The position numbers were made by a program, and so were the translations under genes. A model generated the notes under the pieces. It was not told where the DNA came from. It did no database searches and worked only from the letters and a program-made list of their open reading frames with translations. A DNA stretch of 25,404 nt, taken from contig CAZRHR010000041.1 in assembly GCA_964599915.1 (NCBI GenBank), positions 1 through 25,404 of the forward strand. Direction: 5' to 3'. This document shows, one piece after another, positions 1-7,942 of this stretch; the stretch's first letter is position 1, and each line of letters starts with the position of its first letter. This stretch comes from CAZRHR01 sp964599915. Its GTDB lineage: Bacteria > Bacteroidota > Bacteroidia > CAIKAF01.

Positions 1-186
1 GGTCCATAAACCGGCAGAAGAGGACAGGTAATGGAATTCTCCAATGGTTATAATGCCTGTGCTTTCTCTAAAAGGCACGTGAGACCGCCATTCACCCGTG
101 CCGACCCATTCTTGGGCCGTCAAGGAGGAGCAGCCGCATATCACCAGGACGACCAGGTAAAAAAGGCTTTTTGCGGATTTGTGCAT
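1..186 (-). CDS. PorZ-like T9SS propeller protein, N-terminal part (runs off window)
   Basis: A partial gene: 62 codons from an ATG at 186 to the left edge with no stop. The product starts MHKSAKSLFYLVVLVICGCS, a clear signal peptide, with likely cleavage near TAQ|E; a lipobox-like CGC is an alternative. It continues with GEWRSHVPFRESTG and ends in a stretch like the first blade of a beta-propeller (HYLSSSAGLWT). This W-x-x-H-x-P-[YF] opening followed by propeller blades is what I know from PorZ, the surface component of the type IX secretion system that works with the PorU sortase. The start lies only 4 nt after the pyrD stop, so it is probably the last gene of the lipoprotein-pyrD-porZ unit and may be translationally coupled. 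Other two-component-regulator-type propeller proteins share this opening, and the rest of the protein is outside the window. Confidence 0.6.
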   Translation of the reverse strand, partial: MHKSAKSLFYLVVLVICGCSSLTAQEWVGTGEWRSHVPFRESTGIITIGEFHYLSSSAGLWT

Positions 187-190
187 GGGG

Positions 191-1258
191 TTATTTTTTT
201 GTTTTTTCATTCTTGGGCGAAAGCGTGGCATGGGATTCAAGTGCGTGGGCGATGTCTTTGACCAAAGCGGGCCCATGAAATACGAGTCCCGAATAGATTT
301 GCAGCAAATCTGCTCCGGCGGCGCGCATGGCCAAGGCCTGTTCGACCGACATTATACCTCCTACGCCAATAAGGGGAAAAGCCGGCCCAACAAAGGTTCT
401 GGTTTTGGCCACTTTTTCGCAAGCCATGTCGAATAAAGGGCGGCCACTTAAACCTCCCTGGCCTATGTTTTCCACTGTTTTGATCGGGGTGCGAAGTCCT
501 GCACGGGACAGGGTGGTATTGGTGGCGATGATGCCCGAAGCGCCGCCTTCTACCAATCCTTTGCACAATTCTTCATGCTGGGCATCTTCCATGTCAGGGG
601 CAATTTTTACGAAAACAGGCCGGTTGACCCATCCTTTTTCCTTCTGAAAATCCAGCAATCCTTTGATGAGTGCATACGCCGAAGCGGGGTCTTGCAAATC
701 TCTCAACCCTGGTGTGTTGGGGCTACTTAGGTTGATGGTGTAATAATCTACCTGACCTTCCAGGGCTTCCATGCCTTGTCGGTAATCGTTCAGGGCTTCA
801 TGGAGTGGCGTTTCTTTTTGTTTTCCAAGGTTTCCGCCCAACACAAAACCGGGAACCCTGGGTTGACTCGCCAATTGCTTGGCCATGGCGGAGGCGCCGG
901 CATTGTTAAATCCCATCCGATTAATCAGGGCGGTATCTTTTGGAAGCCGAAACAAACGGGGGCGAGGATTTCCGGGTTGGGGTTTCGGGGTGACCGTTCC
1001 CAATTCGGCAAAACCAAAACCCAAATGGGCCCAGCCATATCCAATGTCCCCATTTTTGTCCATGCCTGCGGCCAGACCGATGCGGTTATGAAAGGTTAAG
1101 CCTGCCAAATGAACAGGGGCTTGCTGAACCAAGGCTTGCGCGACTTTTTGTCCATAACCCCAACGAATGGCCAACGCCAATGCCTCCAACGTGGAGGTAT
1201 GGGCCGTTTCTGCCGGCATTTGAAAGGCCAGTGCCTTAAATAGCCGGAAATAACTCAT
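191..1258 (-). CDS. pyrD: Dihydroorotate dehydrogenase (quinone), class 2
   Basis: Oxidises dihydroorotate to orotate with FMN and passes electrons to membrane quinone, the fourth step of pyrimidine synthesis. The 355-aa product has the class 2 layout: an amphipathic N-terminal segment (about residues 1-40) for membrane contact, then a TIM barrel. Visible motifs are GLAAGMDKNG (61-70, FMN and substrate site), NRMGFNNAGA (113-122), NLSSPNTPGLR (176-186) with the catalytic serine that marks class 2, ATNTT (245-249), GVGGI (298-302) and YSG (322-324). The frame stays open 28 codons further upstream, but that extension is coding sequence of the neighbouring lipoprotein. The ATG at 1258 fits the family N-terminus (MSYFRLFKAL) and forms an ATGA overlap with the upstream stop. 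It is followed 4 nt later by the PorZ-like gene. Confidence 0.97.
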   Translation of the reverse strand: MSYFRLFKALAFQMPAETAHTSTLEALALAIRWGYGQKVAQALVQQAPVHLAGLTFHNRIGLAAGMDKNGDIGYGWAHLGFGFAELGTVTPKPQPGNPRPRLFRLPKDTALINRMGFNNAGASAMAKQLASQPRVPGFVLGGNLGKQKETPLHEALNDYRQGMEALEGQVDYYTINLSSPNTPGLRDLQDPASAYALIKGLLDFQKEKGWVNRPVFVKIAPDMEDAQHEELCKGLVEGGASGIIATNTTLSRAGLRTPIKTVENIGQGGLSGRPLFDMACEKVAKTRTFVGPAFPLIGVGGIMSVEQALAMRAAGADLLQIYSGLVFHGPALVKDIAHALESHATLSPKNEKTKK

Positions 1259-1839
1259 AATACTTCGTTCACCAAATAGAGGAGTCCCAAAATCAAGGCA
1301 ATGACCAAGAGTATGGAGGCGGCAAGGTAAAAAATCCACCATAATCCTCCGAACCCAATTAAAGCATCTAGGATGCCTGCCACCAAGCCTAAAATGATGG
1401 CAATAACGGCTAAAATAATGATGAGGCGCAATTGAGGATCCAAGCCTTGTTGGCTGGCTTTTTGCTGGATGCGCTCGATTTTTCTACGCATGGTTTTTTT
1501 AACCCAAACGGGGGCTTGTAAGGCTTCGAGATGGTCACTGAGTACATCTGGTGCACTTGTTCCTAGGGAAGAATGCATGGACAAGACGGCATGCGTTTGG
1601 GGCGTTTCTTCCACTTCAGCCGGGCTTTCCTCCATAACTGCTGCGGTGGCTTGAACTGCTGGTTCCGGTTTTACGAGGTCCGTTGGTGTCTGTGGCGCAA
1701 TTTTAGGTTCGGTGGCCGTCTCTGCTTTGGCCACCCGACCATTCATGGGATTGGCATACTTTCCTATGGGATAACCACAGCCTACACTCAATCCAATCAC
1801 GATAACAAGGGTTCCAAAGAAAGCATTCCAGTTTTTCAT
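1255..1839 (-). CDS. Hypothetical lipoprotein with C-terminal membrane hairpin
   Basis: 194 aa; family not recognised. The N-terminus (MKNWNAFFGTLVIVIGLSVGCG) looks like a lipoprotein signal with C21 as the lipidated cysteine, although serine rather than leucine sits at -3. Residues about 35-80 are a low-complexity linker rich in Pro, Ala, Glu and Thr. Residues about 105-130 (VKKTMRRKIERIQQKASQQG) form a basic helix. Two strongly hydrophobic segments follow (about 137-158 and 164-191) with a glycine-rich turn. This resembles the many small Bacteroidota proteins with a basic helix and a C-terminal hydrophobic pair. A lipid anchor at one end and a membrane hairpin at the other is unusual, so the N-terminus could instead be an uncleaved anchor. 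Its TGA overlaps the pyrD start (ATGA), implying co-expression. A promoter-like TATATTTG lies just upstream. Confidence 0.8.
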   Translation of the reverse strand: MKNWNAFFGTLVIVIGLSVGCGYPIGKYANPMNGRVAKAETATEPKIAPQTPTDLVKPEPAVQATAAVMEESPAEVEETPQTHAVLSMHSSLGTSAPDVLSDHLEALQAPVWVKKTMRRKIERIQQKASQQGLDPQLRLIIILAVIAIILGLVAGILDALIGFGGLWWIFYLAASILLVIALILGLLYLVNEVL

Positions 1840-1854
1840 ATCCGTTATTTAGGA

Positions 1855-1862
1855 CAAATATA
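1855..1862 (-). promoter_or_regulatory. Bacteroidota-type -7 element for lipoprotein-pyrD-porZ
   Basis: Read on the minus strand the sequence is TATATTTG, matching TAnnTTTG exactly. It lies 15 nt before the ATG at 1839, in the 61-nt gap after the aminopeptidase gene. The only TTTG upstream lies 26 nt away, longer than the usual 19-21, so the -33 element is weak or absent. Confidence 0.5.
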
Positions 1863-1900
1863 CGCCGTTATGAGGGTTTAAGGTTTACCAAAAGGTTTCT

Positions 1901-4225
1901 TTAATCTATGATGGTCATTTTTTGACGATACTGGGCACCTTGGGGAAATTGACATTCCATGACATATACACCAGGTAAAAGGGTAGGGACAACCCACGGA
2001 TTTTCAGAGGATATGGCTTGAAGTCTGCCTTGTAAATCGTACCATTTTACTTGAACGTCCACAGGAACATCTTGTCCGGGGAAAAGTAAACTGCCGGATG
2101 AGGCAGGGTTGGGATACACCCTAAAGTTTTTCGCCGCAGGCTGGCTTTCAGTTCCCAAAGCCATGTTGCGCATGGCAAAACTATAGTCTCCGGCCAAAAT
2201 GCTGTCCAACCTGAAATTGCCAAATTTATCGAGCATGCCGCCCATCAATTTGGTGTAATAGGGATATTCGGTCCAATGCACGCCGGCATGGGGACGCCAT
2301 AAAAGCATGAGGCTATCTTCCCGATCCGGAATGAGTAAATGGTCTAAATGGCTGTCGTTGCCCGTGGTTCTTCCATTATAATTTAGCAAGGCGGTGCCTT
2401 TCCATGAACCGGCTTCGGCCATTTGTACGGTCCACCAGCGCTGCGGACTCACTTGGTTTCCGGCAGGATCCCAATCGGCCGGCGTCCAATGATGGGTGAT
2501 GCGCAGCCATAAAGAATCTGAAAGCTGGTTTATAGTTAGGTTGAAGTAGGGATAGGTAAAATTCAGATTACCAGTTTGTTTTACGGTAAATGAAAGAGCT
2601 GATGTGGCATCGCTCAATCCTTCATCTGCATTCACAATCACTTGTACCGGTGCTGCACTTACGGGCAATTCTACAACGGAATATAGGCCTTGAATCATGA
2701 CTTTATGCTGGGTCACTTTCCACTGCGCGTCCAACAAGCCTAAGGTTAAAGGCATGGGGCCGGTGAATCCGCTTCTTCCGGAGGTGCGCTGTCGCAAATA
2801 GATTTTGCATAAGCCATTTTCGGTTTTAAAACTATCCAACGCTACATGCGGCCAGCCTTCTTTAAAAATCCAATCGTTGAAAAAGTCTTGTAAGGGGGCT
2901 TGGGTGATGGCGGCCAGGGTGTCGCGATACGTTTGGGCATCCCAATCATGAAAGCGGTTGCGGTGCAGGGCTTCTTTGTTTCCGGCAAAAAACAAGCTGT
3001 CGCCCAAATAAGTGCGTAAGGTATGCAGCAGGTCTGCGCCTTTGGAATAGCTGTGATAACCGTAGGTATGGGCTTGTGGCACGCCGGACAACGGCCAGTG
3101 CCCCCCATCTTCGATATGCGCCAGACGTAAATTGTTCTTATGCGTGCTGCGATAAAGGTTGATGTATTGGTTACGACTGTAAAAGAATTCATTGAAAATC
3201 CATTCGCAATACACTGCCCAGCCTTCATTGAGCCACATGTCTTCAGCCGTGCGGCAGGTCGCCAGGTTGCCCCACCAACTATGCGCCAATTCATGAATCA
3301 ATACATCTTCGGCGCCCAAACTTCCATTGGCCAAGACCCGTGGATAAGCAATGTTGGTGGCGTGTTCCATGGCGCCGGCTGTGACCGGCAGCAAAACATA
3401 ACCCACCCGGTCCCAGGCATACGCACCAAATATTTGTTCAAAAATCTGAAAACCGGCTGCCAAGTTCACCGCAGAAAGCTTGAAATTGGTTGTATCGGCA
3501 GGTCTGGCGGCCAATTCGATGGGTATCGTTTGTCCATTGATGGATTGGACCGCCGATTGTACCAAGGCGTAATCCGTAACGGCTACCGACATCAGGTACG
3601 GTGGAATGGGTTGATTCAGCTGGTAATGATATTGCAATAAACCGCCCGGTAAGGACGTGGTGCCCGTCCATACGCCTCCGGCAAATGCGCGGTGTTGGGG
3701 CTGGGTAATGATGTCTGTGGTGTAGGTGGAACGGGTTTGAAAATTATCCAAACAGGGATACCAAGTTTTGGCAAAATTATGCGGCACCTCTTGAAGCGAC
3801 ACGCCGATGTTATAGGCATACCCTTGTAAAAAGTAAAAGCCTCCAAAGGCAGGATCATTGTCGGGTTGTCCGCCATAATATACTTCTACGGCCAAGGTGT
3901 CTCCAAGGCTGTAATTGGGAAAAGGTACTTTAAATTGGTGGTTGGGCGCCAAAGAAAAACCCGTGGATTGCTGATTTACTTTTACGGAATCTATGGTTAG
4001 GGCCCTTAAATCGAACCGTCCTTCAGCGATTCCTCCCATTTTCGGCACGACATAAAGGGTCGCTTTTCCCCGTAACACTTGTCCGGGAAGGTCGGATAAA
4101 TCGAGCGAAAGATGAATGTGCGGAATTGCGAGGCTATCTGCGCGGCTGTCGCCGGGATGGAGGCCTTGACCCCAAAGGATACTGCTCATACTTAAACCCA
4201 GTCCCAAACCAAGAATTGACTTCAT
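1901..4225 (-). CDS. Secreted M1-family zinc aminopeptidase with T9SS sorting domain
   Basis: 774 aa. The signal peptide (residues 1-20, ending ILWGQ|G) is followed by an M1 N-terminal beta domain. The catalytic domain carries the exopeptidase motif GAMEH (284-288) and the zinc site HELAHSWWGN (311-320) with the third ligand in LNEGWA (E334), spaced HEXXH-x18-E as in M1 peptidases. The last 80 or so residues hold VYPNPASSG, GRLQAI and a final KMTIID, a type A sorting domain. The enzyme is therefore predicted to cross the outer membrane by T9SS and be anchored or released at the surface to trim N-terminal residues from peptides. The final Asn of the classical GxMEN motif is His here, as I recall from other Bacteroidota M1 enzymes. 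No clear terminator follows. A weak TATCTTTA at 4254-4247 could be its -7 element. Confidence 0.95.
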   Translation of the reverse strand: MKSILGLGLGLSMSSILWGQGLHPGDSRADSLAIPHIHLSLDLSDLPGQVLRGKATLYVVPKMGGIAEGRFDLRALTIDSVKVNQQSTGFSLAPNHQFKVPFPNYSLGDTLAVEVYYGGQPDNDPAFGGFYFLQGYAYNIGVSLQEVPHNFAKTWYPCLDNFQTRSTYTTDIITQPQHRAFAGGVWTGTTSLPGGLLQYHYQLNQPIPPYLMSVAVTDYALVQSAVQSINGQTIPIELAARPADTTNFKLSAVNLAAGFQIFEQIFGAYAWDRVGYVLLPVTAGAMEHATNIAYPRVLANGSLGAEDVLIHELAHSWWGNLATCRTAEDMWLNEGWAVYCEWIFNEFFYSRNQYINLYRSTHKNNLRLAHIEDGGHWPLSGVPQAHTYGYHSYSKGADLLHTLRTYLGDSLFFAGNKEALHRNRFHDWDAQTYRDTLAAITQAPLQDFFNDWIFKEGWPHVALDSFKTENGLCKIYLRQRTSGRSGFTGPMPLTLGLLDAQWKVTQHKVMIQGLYSVVELPVSAAPVQVIVNADEGLSDATSALSFTVKQTGNLNFTYPYFNLTINQLSDSLWLRITHHWTPADWDPAGNQVSPQRWWTVQMAEAGSWKGTALLNYNGRTTGNDSHLDHLLIPDREDSLMLLWRPHAGVHWTEYPYYTKLMGGMLDKFGNFRLDSILAGDYSFAMRNMALGTESQPAAKNFRVYPNPASSGSLLFPGQDVPVDVQVKWYDLQGRLQAISSENPWVVPTLLPGVYVMECQFPQGAQYRQKMTIID

Positions 4226-4320
4226 GCGATACTTTAATTTCAGCCTTAAAGATAAGCGAATGGGTTAAAACAGGGGATGTGGGCTGCATGAAAAAGTCGA
4301 ATCTAAGCCCTCTTCGCCTG

Positions 4321-4815
4321 TTAGGGTTGGATTTTCGGTCGGACAGGAATCCAAATTTCCTCTTCGGAGTCTGGTCTATGGCGATGGAACTTTTCGCCTA
4401 ACACCTCAAAATGGGGGCGGTGGTCTAACACAAAATCAGAAGCAGGCAGCCATTGGGTGAAAATGGCTTGGAAAATGGAGGCATCCCCAGCCGGACCTTT
4501 GTAATGAAATACAGCATACCTGCCCGCCGGTAAAACAAAGGTTTTCATTCCCTCCGGCACATGCTGAAAATCGGAGACTTCTACCGCAGCCCATTGTTCA
4601 AAGTCCAAATGGGGATGAAACGCATCAAAATAATGGCCAGGATACAAGGACATGGAAATAAAGTCATTGGAAAGGGCATTCACAATCTCTTGTCGCCTGG
4701 GCATCCAATGCTGCCACAATGCGGCTGTCTTCGGCTCCGATAAAGTCATGGAAACGGAAACGCCTATGAGTTTTCGTTCCGGATTATGCTGAATAATTGG
4801 GGATAAAGGACCCAT
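4321..4815 (-). CDS. GyrI-like / AraC effector-binding domain protein
   Basis: 164 aa from the ATG at 4815. The product is a stand-alone small-molecule-binding domain of the GyrI/BmrR C-terminal type, without a helix-turn-helix. Typical features are the opening strand ERKLIGVSVSM, the WQHWMPRR helix, FVLPAGRYAVFHYKG (about 92-106), the helix FQAIFTQWLPASDF and the terminal acidic strand SEEEIWIPV. Such proteins bind drugs or metabolites or act as antitoxin-like inhibitors; the ligand cannot be told from sequence. The frame is open a further 97 codons upstream to 5106, but that part is poor in domain character, has no plausible family match and overlaps AT-rich spacer, so I start at 4815. M54 of the longer frame (4947) is a less likely alternative. 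It is monocistronic by layout: the next minus-strand gene begins 95 nt downstream. Confidence 0.85.
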   Translation of the reverse strand: MGPLSPIIQHNPERKLIGVSVSMTLSEPKTAALWQHWMPRRQEIVNALSNDFISMSLYPGHYFDAFHPHLDFEQWAAVEVSDFQHVPEGMKTFVLPAGRYAVFHYKGPAGDASIFQAIFTQWLPASDFVLDHRPHFEVLGEKFHRHRPDSEEEIWIPVRPKIQP

Positions 4816-5242
4816 AGATGTTGGATGAATGGTGAAACATGGAAAATGGAAAAGGTCAGACCCATGACTAAAAAATGGTTTTCGAATCTTGCACAAGATA
4901 AGGGTTATCCTTAGGGCAGCCGGACCTGTTGAAAAAGGCTGCATGGAAAATCCTTTGGATGCTATAACCCTTTGGCCGGATTTTATTTTATTATTACTTG
5001 AATTGATTAGGTTTTTATGGTTTATTTTCAGTTGATTAATTAAAAAGAAAAAGCCATTTTTAGCTTCGCTTTTACTTGTTTCCATACGATTAAAAAAGCC
5101 CCTCATTGGTTTTTAAGGTTTATTTTTTTCTTTTCCGATGCTGCTCCTCTGTGGCTCTTTTTAGCCGTTTCGTATGTGGTCAATGTCTTGACGGCGCCTC
5201 TCAAAAAGCGCCTTTGCTCCGTCTTTTTTATCCTTTGAAAAA
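4816..5242. other. Intergenic spacer, no gene seen
   Basis: A gap of about 430 nt between two divergently transcribed genes. 4975-5060 is strongly AT-rich. The minus-strand frame that stays open through much of it looks like chance: it lacks domain character and precedes the credible start of the GyrI-like gene. A minus-strand frame covering 5103-5408 runs antisense through the riboswitch and is rejected. A TATCTTG on the minus strand at 4900-4894 could be a -7 element for the GyrI-like gene, but no matching -33 element was seen. Confidence 0.6.
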
Positions 5243-5275
5243 TTTGGAAATGTCTTTTTTTACCCACTACCTTTG
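5243..5275 (+). promoter_or_regulatory. Promoter of the TPP-riboswitch transcript
   Basis: TTTG at 5243-5246, a 21-nt spacer, then TACCTTTG at 5268-5275, matching the Bacteroidota consensus TTTG-N19-21-TAnnTTTG. The first P1 base of the riboswitch is at about 5279, so transcription would start almost exactly at the aptamer. Confidence 0.75.
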
Positions 5276-5276
5276 T

Positions 5277-5382
5277 ACCACCTCGGGGTGCTGAAGCGAT
5301 TCGGCTGAGATTACACCCGAAGTTCCCGATGGCCGATCGGGACAGAACCTGATCCGGATAATGCCGGCGTAGGTAAAGGTGA
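5277..5382 (+). promoter_or_regulatory. TPP (thiamine pyrophosphate) riboswitch
   Basis: This matches the THI-element. P1 is CACCT (5279-5283) paired with AGGTG (5377-5381). The first sensor arm is GGGGTGCTGAAG followed by the conserved CTGAGA at 5305-5310 and ACACCC. The pyrophosphate arm has ACCTGATCCGGATAATGCC at 5347-5365, then GGCGTAGG. This element binds TPP and normally turns off thiamine synthesis or transport genes when TPP is plentiful. It sits directly before the TonB-dependent receptor, indicating that this receptor imports thiamine or a precursor. No strong intrinsic terminator lies between the aptamer and the start codon, so control of translation initiation is more likely than early termination. 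Confidence 0.97.
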
Positions 5383-5463
5383 ATGCCTTCAAGGCCATTT
5401 ACCGCCATGTTTTTGTATCACCAGTATTCGCCTAGGCCGGCGGATGCGCAAACATGTAATGGC

Positions 5464-7878
5464 GTGAAAAACCGCGTAACTTCATTCGTTGCCTTTGCCC
5501 TGATGGGAATGGGTTGGGCACAAACTCAAAACGTAAAACCTGCATGGATTTCAGGGAAAATGGTCCATGCAGAAACCCAACAACCTGTACCCGGTGCATG
5601 GTTGCGACCGCTAGGAGCCGGTCAGGGTTATTTCCCGGACGATCTAGGACAATTCTCTTTTCGTATGCCGGGCTCCAGCCAAGGAATCGCATTTGGTGCT
5701 CCTGGATTTTACACCGACACACTTCGTATGCGGTCGGTAGTGACGGAGCCCATCCTTGTTTCTTTGCGACCGCTCGCCATTTTGGTCAGAGAATTGGAAA
5801 TTTCAGCAGTTCGTGCCTCCGACAAAATGCCTATTGCCCAAACCACTTTGCAAAAAGAAGATATTGCGAAAGTGAATCTGGGCAAGGATTTACCCATGCT
5901 GTTAGACCAAACCCCGTCCGTGGTCGTCAATTCCGATGCCGGTGCGGGCGTTGGATATACCGGTATGCGTATCCGTGGCACGGATCCCACGAGAACCAAT
6001 GTAACCATCAATGGTATTCCTATTAATGATGCGGAATCTCAAGGGGTCTTTTGGGTAAATATGCCGGATTTGGCGTCTTCTATTGCGACCCTCCAAATTC
6101 AACGTGGTATTGGAACCAGTAGCCATGGCGCAGGGGCTTTTGGAGCGACGGTGAACATTCAAACCAACGCCCTTAGAAGTCAGCCTTTTGCCTCGGTTAC
6201 GAGTACCGCCGGTTCTTTCCGTACTTTCCGAAATTCTGTGGAAGCCGGGACAGGATTGCTCCCCGGTGGATTTACTATGGATGTGCGTTTGAGTAAAATC
6301 ACCTCCGACGGGTTTATCGACCGTTCCTGGTCCGACCTCAAATCTTTTTTTATGTCCGGCGGTTGGTACGGGAAAAAAACATCCGTCCGGTTCAATGTGT
6401 TTAGTGGAAATGAAGCTACCTATCAAGCTTGGTATGGGGTTCCCGCCTTTTTAAAAGATAGCTTGCCTCGATTCAACAGTGCAGGAACGGATGGCGGACA
6501 AAAAGCCAATCCATACCAGAATGAAACCGATAATTACCAGCAAGACCATTATCAGTTTTTTGTGAATCATGAAGCGGGGAAAGATGTGTTCATTCAGGGC
6601 GCTGCGTATTATACCCGTGGACGTGGTTTTTATGAGCAATACAAGGTGCAGGCGGGTTTAGACCGGTATGGTATCGCTCCTTTGGTCACCGGAGGCGGTG
6701 ATACGGTGAGCCAATCGGATTTGATTCGTCAACTTTGGTTAGATAACCATCTTTTGGGTGGCATGCTCACGGTAGAAGTGAGAAAGCAAAAATGGCAGTT
6801 CATCGGAGGTGGCGCCCTCAACCACTACATTGGCGACCATTTTGGACGTGTCATTTGGGCGGAAGTAAATCCCGGAAACGACCCGTGGCGAAAGTATTAC
6901 GATAACCGAGGAACCAAAACCGATGGAAATGTGTATGGCCGACTTACCCTAGATTTGGCCAAGGGCCTGACGGCTTTCGTGGATTTGCAGTACCGCCATG
7001 TGCGCTATACCATCAATGGATTTCGGGACAATCCCAACTTATCCGTAGATGAAAACTTTCATTTTTTCAACCCAAAAGGCGGATTCACCTACACCCATCC
7101 CAAAGGACATCGTTGGTATCTTTATTATGGTATGGCCAGCAAGGAGCCCAATCGGGTCGATTATGAAACGCCGGCTGCCGAAATTCCTAAGCATGAAACC
7201 CTTCGCGACTTGGAATTGGGGTATGAAATCCAAAAGAACCGTTGGCGGTTGGGTGTGAATGGGTATTGGATGGATTATACCAACCAATTGATTTTAACCG
7301 GGAAAATCAATGATGTGGGTGCGTATGTTCGAACCAATGCCCCAAGCTCGTATCGTTTAGGTATGGAAATGGAAGGCGCATGGAAGCCTTTGAAATGGAT
7401 GGAAGTGGCCGGAAACTTAAATGTGTCTACCAACCGAATCATCGATTTTACCGAATTTGTGGATGACTACGATTTGGGAGGGCAGCAAACCATTTTCCGT
7501 GGCAACACACCCATTGCTTTTTCACCCGATTATGTAGCAGGACTTACCCTTGCCTTTTTACCCGTACAAGGCCTTGAACTGGCCTTGGTACAAAAATGGG
7601 TTGGCGCCCAATTTTTAGATAATTCCGGCGTGGCTGACCGCACCTTGCCCGCTTTTTACGTTCCCGATCTCAGAGTTAGATATGCCATGGCCGTTGGAAA
7701 AAAATCCACCCTTACGCTGCATTGTACAGGATATAACCTGACCAATCAAGTGTATTTTCCCAACGGATATAGCTTTTCTTATGTTTGGAACGGCGCCATG
7801 CAAACGGAAAACTTTGTATATCCTATGGCAGGATTCCACTTACTTGGTGGACTTCAATGGACCTTTGGACAGCCCTAA
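5464..7878 (+). CDS. TonB-dependent outer-membrane receptor, probable thiamine/precursor importer
   Basis: 804 aa. I choose the GTG at 5464 because it gives a clean signal peptide (MKNRVTSFVAFALMGMGWAQ, initiator read as Met). ATGs at 5383 and 5407 are in frame but would add a non-signal leader, and 5383 touches the riboswitch P1. After the signal comes a carboxypeptidase-D-like regulatory domain (about 27-105, ISGKMVHAETQQPVPGA). The plug follows (about 120-245), with VVVNSDAGAGVGYTGMRIRG, NVTINGIPINDAES and the GAGAFGATVNIQT end. A 22-strand-type barrel runs to GLQWTF near the C-terminus. The receptor would use TonB/ExbBD energy to move substrate across the outer membrane. Substrate assignment rests on the riboswitch: thiamine-regulated TonB receptors are known in Bacteroidota. 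No thiamine synthesis, kinase or inner-membrane transporter gene is nearby. A strong terminator follows. Confidence 0.93.
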   Translation: MKNRVTSFVAFALMGMGWAQTQNVKPAWISGKMVHAETQQPVPGAWLRPLGAGQGYFPDDLGQFSFRMPGSSQGIAFGAPGFYTDTLRMRSVVTEPILVSLRPLAILVRELEISAVRASDKMPIAQTTLQKEDIAKVNLGKDLPMLLDQTPSVVVNSDAGAGVGYTGMRIRGTDPTRTNVTINGIPINDAESQGVFWVNMPDLASSIATLQIQRGIGTSSHGAGAFGATVNIQTNALRSQPFASVTSTAGSFRTFRNSVEAGTGLLPGGFTMDVRLSKITSDGFIDRSWSDLKSFFMSGGWYGKKTSVRFNVFSGNEATYQAWYGVPAFLKDSLPRFNSAGTDGGQKANPYQNETDNYQQDHYQFFVNHEAGKDVFIQGAAYYTRGRGFYEQYKVQAGLDRYGIAPLVTGGGDTVSQSDLIRQLWLDNHLLGGMLTVEVRKQKWQFIGGGALNHYIGDHFGRVIWAEVNPGNDPWRKYYDNRGTKTDGNVYGRLTLDLAKGLTAFVDLQYRHVRYTINGFRDNPNLSVDENFHFFNPKGGFTYTHPKGHRWYLYYGMASKEPNRVDYETPAAEIPKHETLRDLELGYEIQKNRWRLGVNGYWMDYTNQLILTGKINDVGAYVRTNAPSSYRLGMEMEGAWKPLKWMEVAGNLNVSTNRIIDFTEFVDDYDLGGQQTIFRGNTPIAFSPDYVAGLTLAFLPVQGLELALVQKWVGAQFLDNSGVADRTLPAFYVPDLRVRYAMAVGKKSTLTLHCTGYNLTNQVYFPNGYSFSYVWNGAMQTENFVYPMAGFHLLGGLQWTFGQP

Positions 7879-7897
7879 ACGATTAGTTTTGGTGTGT

Positions 7898-7926
7898 AAG
7901 CCCGAAGTAATCTTCGGGCTTTTTTG
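7898..7926 (+). terminator. Rho-independent terminator of the TonB-dependent receptor
   Basis: A 10-bp perfect stem (AAGCCCGAAG / CTTCGGGCTT, 7898-7907 with 7912-7921), loop TAAT, then a T run to 7925. It lies 19 nt after the receptor stop and separates it from lon. Confidence 0.93.
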
Positions 7927-7942
7927 TTTCCTTTTACATGGC

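Noticed and set aside
1259..1342. 28-codon extension of pyrD
   Set aside because: It overlaps lipoprotein coding sequence; MSYFRLF matches the usual PyrD N-terminus.
4816..5106. Upstream extension of the GyrI-like gene by 97 codons
   Set aside because: The extension is AT-rich and resembles no part of the family; the start at 4815 gives a complete domain.
5103..5408. Minus-strand open frame of 101 codons
   Set aside because: It runs antisense through the whole TPP riboswitch and its promoter and has no domain character; the plus-strand RNA explains the conservation here.
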